Below are positions 53,486 through 61,315 of a stretch of 64,000 nucleotides of DNA, in pieces. This stretch comes from Saltatorellus ferox. Lineage in GTDB: Bacteria; Planctomycetota; UBA1135; GCA-002686595. The notes under the pieces were generated by a model. The model was given only the letters and a program-made list of their open reading frames with translations. It made no database searches and was not told the DNA's origin. A program made the translations under genes and the position numbers. Position 1 is the first letter of the stretch; every line of letters begins with the position of its first letter. The stretch is taken from the NCBI GenBank assembly GCA_007751475.1, contig CP036434.1, positions 1,922,001 to 1,986,000 on the forward strand, read 5' to 3'.

Positions 53486-53795
53486 AGGAAATTGCGATTG
53501 TTAGCTCAAGGGAGGCGACTGAGTCGAACTCAGCGGGAGAGCTTGTAGGACATCGGCCATTCCCAGTTGACGCTGTAAACTCTAAGAGCGGATCTGACCG
53601 AGATTTGTTCTATGTATTCAACCCGCTGATGGGGACCCTGACCATCCAGGGGCCTTTCCGCGACAGAATGCGACTTCCTGTCAGTCGTCGCCGCACTTCC
53701 ACCGCCTTTCCGCCGCACTTCTGGCGCCAACCACGCACAACGCCCGGACGTGGGCCGTCTTACTCGGCTCCCGCACCCGTCCGGCCACCTCCATC
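53486..53795. promoter_or_regulatory. Divergent control region of the beta-oxidation locus
   Basis: 310 bp with no gene that I can support. It holds the promoters for tetR-fadE (minus) and the thiolase operon (plus). A palindromic site lies at 53519-53533. The segment 53570-53625 is AT-richer than its flanks and has a TTGACG hexamer on the plus strand but no good -10 partner. A 66-codon open frame on the minus strand (53530-53730) looks random. Confidence 0.45.
53519..53533. promoter_or_regulatory. Candidate TetR operator palindrome
   Basis: CTGAGT-CGA-ACTCAG, a perfect 6-bp inverted repeat with a 3-bp centre, 34 bp upstream of the TetR gene. Size and symmetry fit a TetR dimer site. Only one copy was seen. 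Confidence 0.45.
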
Positions 53796-55121
53796 ATGAT
53801 TCAGGTGAATCACTCCCGAGGCCCCGAGATCGTTCTCGCGGCCGGTCTGCGCTCTCCCTGGGCGCGCGCAGGCGGCGCTTTCGCCAAGGAGGACGCCGGG
53901 CACCTCGGTGCCCAGGTCGCCCGTGAACTCCTCGTGCAGACGGGGATCGACCCGGGCGCCTTCGACGAGGTGATCGTCGGCTCGGTGGGCCCGCCCCACG
54001 ATCAGGCGAACATCGCCCGGGTGATCGCACTCCGCGCCGGCATCCCGCGGAACGTCCCCGCCCGGACCGTCGCCCGGAACTGCGCCTCGGGCATCGAGTC
54101 CGTGACGAGCGCCGCCACCTCCATCATGGCGGGCATCGGCGACCTCTACCTCACGATGGGGGTCGAGGTCATGAGCGCCTATCCGCTCATGTTCAACGAC
54201 AAGATGACGGGCGTGTTTTCGGGGCTGATGAAGGCGAAATCGCCGGTGCAGAAGCTCGGCGCGCTCGCGAAGTTCCGCCCTTCGTTCCTGGCGCCGCGGG
54301 CGGCGCTGCTCGAGGGACTGAACGATCCGACCGTCGACATGCTCATGGGCCAGACGGCCGAGCTGATCGCGCGCGACTTCGGCATCACGCGGGAGGAGTG
54401 CGATCTGTACGCGGCGCGCAGCCACCAGCGCGCCGAGCACGCTCGAAACACCGGGCGCTTCGATCTCGAGATCCTGCCGATCCTGCCCCTGGGTGCACGT
54501 CCCGGGCAGCTCTCGCTGATCCACGACGACTCGATCCGCGACGGGCAGACGCCCGAGAAGCTCGCGAAACTCCGGCCCTACTTCGAGAAGCCGGACGGCG
54601 TCGTCACGGTCGGGAATGCGTGCGGCATCACCGACGGCGCGGGCGCGCTCGTCGTGACCACGCGGGACCGCGCGAAGGAACTCGGGCTCGAGCCGCTCGC
54701 TCGCCTCAAGGCATGGGCCTGGGCGGGCTGCGATCCGCGGCGCATGGGCCTCGGCCCGGTCCACGCGACCGCGAAGGTGCTCGACGAGGCTGGCGTGTCG
54801 ATGAAGGACATCGGTGCGATCGAGCTGAACGAGGCGTTCGCTGCCCAGGTGCTGGGCTGCAAGATCGCCTTCGAGAGCGCCGACTACGCCGAGAAGACCA
54901 TGGGCCGCTCCGGCGGCGCGATCGGCGAGCTCGACCTCGACAAGACCAACGTGAACGGCGGTGCGATCGCGCTCGGTCACCCGGTGGGAGCGACGGGCGC
55001 GCGCCTGCTCCTCACGGCCGCCCATGAACTCGAAGTAGGCGACCACGAACTGACCCTCGCCACCCTCTGCATTGGCGGTGGCCAAGGCGGCGCCGTGCTC
55101 CTGGAGCGTATCGACCGATGA
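53796..55121 (+). CDS. fadI: Acetyl-CoA C-acyltransferase (3-ketoacyl-CoA thiolase)
   Basis: A 441-residue thiolase. The acylated Cys lies in VARNCASGIESV, the second catalytic block in GGAIALGHPVGATGA and the proton-relay Cys in TLCIGGGQGGAVLLE. Length and pairing with a FadJ-type partner fit FadI more than FadA, but the two are hard to tell apart by eye. It catalyses the last step of beta-oxidation, releasing acetyl-CoA. Its stop overlaps the next ATG by 4 nt (55118-55121), as expected for subunits of a trifunctional complex. Confidence 0.9.
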   Translation: MIQVNHSRGPEIVLAAGLRSPWARAGGAFAKEDAGHLGAQVARELLVQTGIDPGAFDEVIVGSVGPPHDQANIARVIALRAGIPRNVPARTVARNCASGIESVTSAATSIMAGIGDLYLTMGVEVMSAYPLMFNDKMTGVFSGLMKAKSPVQKLGALAKFRPSFLAPRAALLEGLNDPTVDMLMGQTAELIARDFGITREECDLYAARSHQRAEHARNTGRFDLEILPILPLGARPGQLSLIHDDSIRDGQTPEKLAKLRPYFEKPDGVVTVGNACGITDGAGALVVTTRDRAKELGLEPLARLKAWAWAGCDPRRMGLGPVHATAKVLDEAGVSMKDIGAIELNEAFAAQVLGCKIAFESADYAEKTMGRSGGAIGELDLDKTNVNGGAIALGHPVGATGARLLLTAAHELEVGDHELTLATLCIGGGQGGAVLLERIDR

Positions 55122-57334
55122 TCGACCTCAGCCAATTTCCGAGCCCCGAGAACGCGCCCGCGCCGGGCGAGTGCCTGAAGATCGAGCGGCCCGAGCCCGG
55201 TCTCGCCGTTCTCACGATCCTGTCTCCGCACAAGAGCTTTCCCGTGCTGGACGCGCCGCTGCTCCGCGATCTCGACGCCGCGGTGACCGAGTTCGAGGGC
55301 GACGATTCGCTCGAGGGCATCGTCATCACGGGGCGTCGCGCGGATCAGTTCCTCGCGGGCGCCGACGTCGAGGCGATCGCGCAGATCACGGACCCCGAGG
55401 TCGTACGCAAGGCGGTTCTCGCCGTCCACGGGCTCTTCGCCAGGATCGAGCGGCTAGCGGCCCGCACCGTGGCGGCGGTGGGTGGGCCGGTGCCGGGCGG
55501 AGCCCTGGAGCTGAGCCTTTCCTGCAACGTCATCCTCGCCACCGACAGCTCGAAGACGAAGATCGGCCTGCCCGAGACCATGCTCGGGATCATCCCAGGA
55601 TGGGGCGGGTCGCACCGATTGCCGTGGCGCGTCGGGGTGCCGACCGCGCTCGACGCGATCCTGACGGGCAGGCTCTATCCTGCGAAGAAGGCCTTCCAGC
55701 TGGGCATCGTCGACCGACTCACCAAGGAGGAGTATCTGCATCGCATCGCGGCCGACATCGCGATGGGCCGGATCCGGATCAAGAAGAAGACGCGCGGCGC
55801 GAAGTCGTGGCTCGTCGACAGGAATCCGCTCGCGAAAGCCGTGATCCGGAACCAGGCGAAGAAGCAGGTCGATTCGAAGGCGCACGGGAACTATCCCGCG
55901 CCTTATCGCGCGCTCGACCTCGTGCTGAACGCGCACGGGAAGTCGCTCACCGAAGCGGCCACGCTGGAGGCGGACGCCGTCGCCGAGCTCGCGACCGGCA
56001 AGATCTCGAAGAACCTGGTGTCGATCTTCTTCGCGTCGGAAGCCGCGAAGAAGCTCGGGCAGTTCGCCGACGGAACGTCGCCGGCGAAGTTCACGGCCGG
56101 CGCCGTCGTCGGCGGCGGCGTCATGGGCGCGGGCATCGCGAGTCTCATGGCCGAGAAAGGGCTCACGACGCGTCTCTGCGACCTGAACCAGGCGGCGCTC
56201 GACGGCGCGACGATCACGCATCGCGCGGACATCGCGAAGAAGCTCAGGCGGAAGCGCCTGACGCCGAGCCGGGCCGACGCCGCAATCGACGGGCTCTCCG
56301 TCTCCGTGGGAATCACAGGCGTCGGGCATGCGGAGATCGCCGTCGAGGCCGTCGCCGAGATCATGGGCGTCAAGCGGAAGGTCTTCGGCGATCTCGCGGC
56401 GGCCATGGCGGACGATGCGATCCTGGCAACGAACACGTCGTCGCTCAGCGTGACCGAAATGCAAGAGGCGCTGCCGCAGCCGGAGCGCGTCGTGGGCATG
56501 CACTTCTTTAATCCGGTCAAGGCGATGCCGCTGGTCGAGATCGTTCGCGGCGCGCAAACCTCGGACGAGACGGTCACGCGCACGGCCGCGCTCGCGATCC
56601 AGCTCGGCAAGACGCCGGTGGTCACGAAGGATGTCCCCGGGTTCCTCGTGAACCGCCTGCTCGGCCCGTACCTCGACGAGGCGGTGCGCCTGTTCGTCGA
56701 GGGCGTCAGCCCGCTGCGCATCGATCGTCTGCTGCTGCAGTTCGGGATGCCGATGGGGCCGTTCAAGCTCCTCGACGAGGTGGGCCTCGATATCGCGGCC
56801 CACGCCGCGAAGTCCCTGCACGAAGGCTACGGGACTCGCATGACGCCGTGCGACGCGATCGCCGGCATGATGAAGCCCACGCGCCTCGGCAAGAAGTCGG
56901 GCCGCGGCTTCTACGACCACACGGGCAAGGGCAAGCCAGAGCTCATGGATGACCTGGCGCAGTTTCAGCGCGGGACCTCGGCGATGTCGATGTCGGACGA
57001 GGAGATCGTCGAGCGGATCGTGCTTGCGATGATGGGCGAAGGGGCCCGAGCGTTCGAGGAGCGCGTCGTGGCGACCGCACAGGAATTCGACCTCGCCACG
57101 GTCTTCGGTACGGGCTTCGCTCCGTTCCGCGGCGGTCTACTGAAGTACGCGGACGCGGTCGGCGCGAAGCGGGTCGTGGCGCTGATGGATAAGCATCGCG
57201 GCATGAAGGACGTCCAGGCCCGCGGCGCGGGATCGGTCCAGCGCTTCGAGCCCACCGAGCGTCTGCGCGAGATGGCGTTCTCCGAGCTTTCCTTCCACGA
57301 GACGGGTCCGTCCAAGGCGAAGAAGAGCGCATGA
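55118..57334 (+). CDS. fadJ: Bifunctional enoyl-CoA hydratase / 3-hydroxyacyl-CoA dehydrogenase
   Basis: A 738-residue multifunctional protein. Residues 20-200 are a crotonase domain with both catalytic Glu (GGALELSLSC and GLPETMLGIIPGWGG). Residues 325-600 form the NAD-binding domain (AVVGGGVMGAGIASLMAEKG, ATNTSSLSVTEMQEAL, MHFFNPVKAMPLVEIV with the catalytic His). The C-terminal dehydrogenase domains end the protein (GFLVNRLLGPYLDEAVRLFV). It carries the middle two steps of beta-oxidation. Start and stop overlap the thiolase and HAD genes, so the three form one operon. Confidence 0.93.
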   Translation: MIDLSQFPSPENAPAPGECLKIERPEPGLAVLTILSPHKSFPVLDAPLLRDLDAAVTEFEGDDSLEGIVITGRRADQFLAGADVEAIAQITDPEVVRKAVLAVHGLFARIERLAARTVAAVGGPVPGGALELSLSCNVILATDSSKTKIGLPETMLGIIPGWGGSHRLPWRVGVPTALDAILTGRLYPAKKAFQLGIVDRLTKEEYLHRIAADIAMGRIRIKKKTRGAKSWLVDRNPLAKAVIRNQAKKQVDSKAHGNYPAPYRALDLVLNAHGKSLTEAATLEADAVAELATGKISKNLVSIFFASEAAKKLGQFADGTSPAKFTAGAVVGGGVMGAGIASLMAEKGLTTRLCDLNQAALDGATITHRADIAKKLRRKRLTPSRADAAIDGLSVSVGITGVGHAEIAVEAVAEIMGVKRKVFGDLAAAMADDAILATNTSSLSVTEMQEALPQPERVVGMHFFNPVKAMPLVEIVRGAQTSDETVTRTAALAIQLGKTPVVTKDVPGFLVNRLLGPYLDEAVRLFVEGVSPLRIDRLLLQFGMPMGPFKLLDEVGLDIAAHAAKSLHEGYGTRMTPCDAIAGMMKPTRLGKKSGRGFYDHTGKGKPELMDDLAQFQRGTSAMSMSDEEIVERIVLAMMGEGARAFEERVVATAQEFDLATVFGTGFAPFRGGLLKYADAVGAKRVVALMDKHRGMKDVQARGAGSVQRFEPTERLREMAFSELSFHETGPSKAKKSA

Positions 57335-57996
57335 GTACCCGTTCCGGGATCGCCTTCTTCGATCTCGATCACACCCTCGTGAACGGCGACAGCGATTCGT
57401 CGTTCATCGATTTCATGGACGTCCGGGGTCTCCTCCCCGACGGCGTCCAGGAAGCGAAGGCTCCGATCAACGCGGCGTACATGGCGGGGGAGCCCTGGCA
57501 GGTGCCCTATCGAGCGCTCTTGCGTGAGATCTATCGCGATCGCTCGGTGGCGGAGACCATGGCGCTGGCTGCGGAGCATGCGGTCAGCCACGTGATGCCG
57601 ATGCTCTTCCGCGGCGCGCGAGCGCTGCTGGAGGAAGCGCGCGAGCGGCGCGGTCACCTCGTTCTTCTCACGACCACGAACCAGGTCGTCACGACGCCTC
57701 TGCTCGAGCTTCTCGGGCTGGACGGGCTGCTGTCCACGCAAATGGAGGTGCAAGGGAGTCGATTCACCGGTGAGGTGGTCGGGGAATTTTGCACCGGGCC
57801 AGGCAAGGAGATCGCGCTGCGGGCCTACTGCGAGCAGCGCGGAGTCGACCCGGCGGATTGCGCGATGTACGGAGACGGGCGCAGCGATATGGACGCGCTG
57901 GCGGCCGTGGGGGAACCGGTCGCGGTTCATCCGAACCACGGCCTGGCGAAGAAGGCGGCCGAGCTAGGCTGGCCGGTGCTCGACCTGGCTGTTTGA
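57331..57996 (+). CDS. HAD-IB family phosphatase (SerB-like)
   Basis: A 221-residue haloacid dehalogenase superfamily protein. Motif I is AFFDLDHTLVNGDSD, the motif II Thr lies in LVLLTTTNQV, and motif IV is MYGDGRSDMDAL with two Asp. The alpha-helical cap lies between motifs I and II, as in subfamily IB (SerB, phosphatidate-type phosphatases). Its ATG overlaps the fadJ stop, so it is made with the beta-oxidation enzymes. The substrate could be a phosphorylated lipid head group or serine; sequence does not tell. Confidence 0.85.
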   Translation: MSTRSGIAFFDLDHTLVNGDSDSSFIDFMDVRGLLPDGVQEAKAPINAAYMAGEPWQVPYRALLREIYRDRSVAETMALAAEHAVSHVMPMLFRGARALLEEARERRGHLVLLTTTNQVVTTPLLELLGLDGLLSTQMEVQGSRFTGEVVGEFCTGPGKEIALRAYCEQRGVDPADCAMYGDGRSDMDALAAVGEPVAVHPNHGLAKKAAELGWPVLDLAV

Positions 57997-58032
57997 TCCG
58001 GGCTCGCTGTTCTATCGGGCGAAGCGGTTCGA

Positions 58033-58512
58033 TCAGGGCCCGCCGTCTGCGATGACGAACGGCTCGCGATCGACCTTTCGCCGCAGCCAGTTCAGCGGGC
58101 GGTGGATGGTGGGCTTGGCGATGAGCCAGCGCTCGAAGCGGTGCTTGAACGGGTAGTCGATGAGCATCATCCCGACGAGGATGGCGAGGATGCCCTGGCC
58201 CGGGAGCACGAGCATGGCGACTCCGGCGAGCGCGACGACGACGCCCACCAGGTTGCGGATCCCGTGCAGGAGGAACGCGAGCGCCCTGTGCGTGTTGCGC
58301 TCGCGGCGCTCACGATGAATCCGCTCCTGGCCGTCGGCGGTGAAGTAGTCCGACGGCAGTCGGCCGATCAGCCACGGGAGGCCGAACAGGCTGACCACGA
58401 GGAAAACGACCGAGCCGGTCGTCAACCAGCCGAAGAGCGCGTGGTGCTCGGCGAAGTAAGTCTGGAAACGCTCGGTCCAACCTGAAGCGATCCCCATCGG
58501 ATCGCCGGTCAA
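58033..58512 (-). CDS. PGPGW-family small membrane protein
   Basis: A 159-residue protein with three membrane segments (about residues 28-46, 87-106 and 108-122). The block VAMLVLPGQGILAILVGMML with a following KHRFERWL and LNWLRRK resembles the PGPGW family (LPGPGW motif), where PGPGW reads PGQGI here. Function of the family is not established. Its ATG overlaps the stop of the DUF493 gene (58509-58512). C-terminal tail is short and polar. Confidence 0.65.
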   Translation of the reverse strand: MTGDPMGIASGWTERFQTYFAEHHALFGWLTTGSVVFLVVSLFGLPWLIGRLPSDYFTADGQERIHRERRERNTHRALAFLLHGIRNLVGVVVALAGVAMLVLPGQGILAILVGMMLIDYPFKHRFERWLIAKPTIHRPLNWLRRKVDREPFVIADGGP

Positions 58513-58820
58513 AACAGGAACATCACGCCTTCGACCTTTCTCAGCTCCGCGTAGAGCCGCAGAACCGCGTCGGCATCAGGGCACGTCGGCTCGACGGTGA
58601 CGCTCTGGTGGCGACCGCCTTTGGTCGTGCGGATGCTGGAGGGCGGCTGCATGTTCGTGCGGAGTTCCCGCTGAATGCAGTCCGTCACGCGCCCCTGCAG
58701 ACCCTCGTCGGCCTCGCCGATCACCTTGAAGGTGTAGCGGCAGGGGAACGAGTGGCGCTGCTCGAGGAGCTCGCGGCTCGGCAGCTTGTCGGGTTCGGAG
58801 GGCGGCGGCATCTGCGCCAT
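58509..58820 (-). CDS. DUF493 (YbeD-like) small protein
   Basis: A 103-residue protein taken from the ATG at 58820; the frame is open to 59063 but the upstream part is not conserved. The body HSFPCRYTFKVIGEADEGLQ, then SIRTTKGGRHQSVTVEPTCP and LRKVEGVMFLF fits DUF493/YbeD, a ferredoxin-like (ACT-resembling) fold. In E. coli ybeD neighbours lipB; here no lipoate genes are adjacent. Thought to be regulatory, exact role unknown. Confidence 0.82.
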   Translation of the reverse strand: MAQMPPPSEPDKLPSRELLEQRHSFPCRYTFKVIGEADEGLQGRVTDCIQRELRTNMQPPSSIRTTKGGRHQSVTVEPTCPDADAVLRLYAELRKVEGVMFLF

Positions 58821-58943
58821 CTTGGGCCGGCGGCGCGGTGAGTCAACCTTGGAGCCCGTTCTCGTCGCTCCACGGGCAGCGGGATGAGCGGTGCTTGAGG
58901 TCAGCCTGATCTCCTCCGTACTCGCGGGGTGGACACTTTCGAC

Positions 58944-59204
58944 ATGACTCCCCCTGACCCCCGAATCAAGAACGAGGACACCTACGAGGCCCTTCGCGAC
59001 AAGGGCGCCAGCAAGGAGAAGGCCGCGCGGATCGCCAACGCGCAGGCGAACGATTCCATGCATCCGTCTTCCAAGGGGGCCCAGGCCCCGCCCTACGAAG
59101 AATGGACCAAGGACGATCTCTACGAGCGGGCCCAGGACCTCGATGTCCAGAGGCGCTCATCCATGTCCAAGTCCGAACTCATCCAGGCGCTTCGCCAACA
59201 CTGA
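58944..59204 (+). CDS. Small Rho-N/SAP-like domain protein (DUF7218-like)
   Basis: An 86-residue acidic/basic protein. The first part (NEDTYEALRDKGASKEKAAR, IANAQAN) matches a short helical family often annotated DUF7218. The second (WTKDDLYERAQDLDVQRRSS, MSKSELIQALR) resembles the Rho termination factor N-terminal / SAP-type helix-extended-loop-helix, which binds nucleic acid. ATG at 58944; a GTG 15 bp upstream is possible. The next gene starts one base after its stop. Such proteins are often stress- or sporulation-linked, which is not testable here. Confidence 0.65.
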   Translation: MTPPDPRIKNEDTYEALRDKGASKEKAARIANAQANDSMHPSSKGAQAPPYEEWTKDDLYERAQDLDVQRRSSMSKSELIQALRQH

Positions 59205-59205
59205 T

Positions 59206-59736
59206 ATGTCCGACCTCATCGCCGTCTCCTTTCCTGACCGCCACCAGGCGGAACAGGTTCGCCTCGACCTCGTCAAGCTCCAGCGAGAGCACCTCGTCGA
59301 CATCGAAGACGCCGTCGTGGCCTACCGCGACGACAGCGGCAAGGTGAAGCTCCGGCAGCTTTACAACCTGCCCGTCGTGGGCGCCGTGAGCGGCGGCTTC
59401 TGGGGTACGCTCATCGGGCTGCTGTTCCTGAATCCACTCTTCGGACTGGTGGCCGGAAGCGCGTGGGGTGCCGTCGTCGGCGCTCTCAACGACGTCGGGA
59501 TCAACGACAAGTTCATGAAGGAGCTGGCCGGGACGATGACGCCGACCTCGTCCGCGCTCTTCGTCCTCGTGCGACACGCGACGGCGGACAAGGTCCTCGA
59601 AGAACTGGACCTCCACGGCGGCAAGATTCTCCGCACGTCCCTTTCCCACTCGGACGAGCAGAAGCTGCGCGCCGCCCTGGATGAATCCCGGGCGCTCGAG
59701 AATACACAGGCTCATGGGGCCAGCGCGACGAAGTGA
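59206..59736 (+). CDS. DUF1269 membrane protein
   Basis: A 176-residue protein. The start (MSDLIAVSFPDRHQAEQVRL) and the segment VDIEDAVVAYRDDSGKVKLR match DUF1269, followed by a Gly-rich hydrophobic region (VVGAVSGGFWGTLIGLLFL, then LVAGSAWGAVVGALND) with two short membrane segments. The C-terminal half SALFVLVRHATADKVLEELD is typical of the family. Function unknown; often associated with stress. It overlaps the PAP2 gene by 4 nt (GTGA at 59733). Confidence 0.8.
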   Translation: MSDLIAVSFPDRHQAEQVRLDLVKLQREHLVDIEDAVVAYRDDSGKVKLRQLYNLPVVGAVSGGFWGTLIGLLFLNPLFGLVAGSAWGAVVGALNDVGINDKFMKELAGTMTPTSSALFVLVRHATADKVLEELDLHGGKILRTSLSHSDEQKLRAALDESRALENTQAHGASATK

Positions 59737-60473
59737 AGGGCCGCACGGTCGATTCACTGACGACGCATCGCCTCTTTCGGCTCGCCGAGAGTTACGCCAG
59801 GAAGCTACGAGACTGGCCGCTCTTTCCGGTCGCGCTCGCCGCGCTCGCGATCGCTCTCGGCGGGATGGCGGTGGCCGAGATCGCAGAGGAAGTCTTCGAG
59901 GGAGAGTTTCGCGTCTGGGACGAGCGCATCCTTCTCGCGCTGCGTAGCGGCACGGACGGAAGTGATCCCATCGGTCCTGGCTGGCTCGAAGAGTCGGTGC
60001 GTGATGTGACGGCGCTCGGGAGCACGGTCGTCATTGGATGGACCGTGCTCAGTGCGGCGATCGCGCTCCTTCTCGTGGGGAATCCGCGGGGCGCTGCGTA
60101 TCTCGTCCTCACCATCAGCACCGGCACCGTTCTCACGTTCCTGCTGAAGCACGGCATCGACCGTCCCCGACCGGACCTCGTCGCCGCGCAGGCGGAGGTG
60201 TTCACGCGCAGCTTCCCGAGCGGTCACGCCGCCACGTCGGCGCTCGCGTACCTCACTCTGGGCGCCCTCGCAGCCACCCTCCTCCAGCGCAGACGTCTGA
60301 AGGTCTACGTACTGCTGCTGGCGGCGTTCGCGGCGCTCTGCATTGGCGCGAGCCGCCTCTACCTCGGGGTTCACTGGCCGTCCGACGTTCTGGCCGGCTG
60401 GGTGATCGGCGTTTCGTGGGCGGCGGCTTCCGCGTGCCTTGCCGTGGTGCTCAAGCAGAGGCAGTATCTGTAG
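59733..60473 (+). CDS. PAP2-family membrane phosphatase
   Basis: A 246-residue protein with about six membrane helices. All three active-site motifs are present: KHGIDRPRP (K-x6-RP), SFPSGHAATSA (PSGH) and SRLYLGVHWPSDV (SR-x5-H-x3-D). Such enzymes dephosphorylate phosphatidic acid, undecaprenyl diphosphate or other lipid phosphates on the outer face of the membrane. Starts at a GTG that overlaps the DUF1269 stop. Likely undecaprenyl pyrophosphate recycling or lipid remodelling; which one cannot be decided. Confidence 0.9.
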   Translation: MKGRTVDSLTTHRLFRLAESYARKLRDWPLFPVALAALAIALGGMAVAEIAEEVFEGEFRVWDERILLALRSGTDGSDPIGPGWLEESVRDVTALGSTVVIGWTVLSAAIALLLVGNPRGAAYLVLTISTGTVLTFLLKHGIDRPRPDLVAAQAEVFTRSFPSGHAATSALAYLTLGALAATLLQRRRLKVYVLLLAAFAALCIGASRLYLGVHWPSDVLAGWVIGVSWAAASACLAVVLKQRQYL

Positions 60474-60487
60474 CCAGGTCCTCCCCC

Positions 60488-60511
60488 GGGGCCGGGGCCG
60501 GGGCCGCGGCC
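60488..60511. repeat. GGGGCC hexanucleotide repeat between convergent genes
   Basis: Three perfect copies of GGGGCC and one GCGGCC, 14 bp beyond the PAP2 stop, in an 83-bp gap between convergent genes. Self-complementary, so it could form a stable hairpin and act as a bidirectional stop. Confidence 0.6.
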
Positions 60512-60556
60512 GGTTCAGGGCCGGGGCGCAAGCGCCTCAGCCCCGAGTCCGATCGA

Positions 60557-61315
60557 TCACTCGATGATTTCGGGTAGCCGCTTGACCAGTTTCTTCTTGC
60601 TCGACTTCGAGATCGGCTTCGCACCGAGGTACACGTCGAACATGGCCATGGCCAGCGCGGGCGCCATCACGTCAGGCTTGCGCTCGCCGTTCACGACCGT
60701 CGACAGCGTCCCGTCCGGGTGCCACGTGAAGCGCAGCTCGTTCCCGTCCTTCAGCTTGTCGAGGCTGAAGAATTTGCGGAAGGTCGTCAGGTTCGCGAGC
60801 TTCTCGGCTTCGGTGCCCTTCTCGGCCTTCTTCATCTCGAGAATGCGCGGCTTCAGCGAGTCCTCGAACGCGCTCACCACGTCCTCGGCGTCGACGTTCC
60901 GGCAGAACCGCAGCCGAAGTTCTTTCGTGCCGGTCTGGCTGAGAAGCTTCGCGAAGAGCGCGCCATCGCTTCCGACCTTGGAGGCGGACATCCCCTTCCA
61001 CTTCTTCAGCTCCGACTGGACCGTCTCGTCATCGACGTACAGCGCGTACGAGTAGACGTTCACGTTGAAGATCGTCTTCTCGCGAATGCCCATCCCGAGC
61101 AGGTCGAGCGTGAGAGGCTTCACGCCTTCCTTCTTGGCGTCTTCCGCCTTGAGTGTCGACGGCGTTGTGACGGGGTAGCGATGCCCACTCTCGCTCTCTT
61201 TGGCCGTCTGCACCGATTGCGCGACGGAAACGGGCGCGACCACGGACGTGACCGGAAGGGCGGGTGCGGTGAAAGCGAGGACGAGAAGGCAGGGTGCGGT
61301 GTAGATCAGGCTCAT
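60557..61315 (-). CDS. Chalcone-isomerase-like periplasmic protein
   Basis: A 252-residue protein with a signal peptide (about residues 1-33). The body VKPLTLDLLGMGIREKTIFN, YSYALYVDD and LRLRFCRNVDAEDVVSAFED matches the chalcone isomerase-like domain found in many bacterial exported proteins. The Arg and Tyr/Thr that catalyse flavanone formation are not recognisable, and the bacterial family is thought to bind fatty acids or to be non-enzymatic. Its ATG overlaps the AraC gene stop by 4 nt (61312-61315), so the two are probably one unit. Confidence 0.78.
   Translation of the reverse strand: MSLIYTAPCLLVLAFTAPALPVTSVVAPVSVAQSVQTAKESESGHRYPVTTPSTLKAEDAKKEGVKPLTLDLLGMGIREKTIFNVNVYSYALYVDDETVQSELKKWKGMSASKVGSDGALFAKLLSQTGTKELRLRFCRNVDAEDVVSAFEDSLKPRILEMKKAEKGTEAEKLANLTTFRKFFSLDKLKDGNELRFTWHPDGTLSTVVNGERKPDVMAPALAMAMFDVYLGAKPISKSSKKKLVKRLPEIIE

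Noticed and set aside
53530..53730. 66-codon minus-strand open frame between tetR and the thiolase
   Set aside because: No ribosome site, no domain, and it overlaps the palindrome and promoters expected there.
55454..56920. 488-codon minus-strand open frame opposite fadJ
   Set aside because: Shadow of a conserved gene; composition typical of antisense reading of GC-rich DNA.
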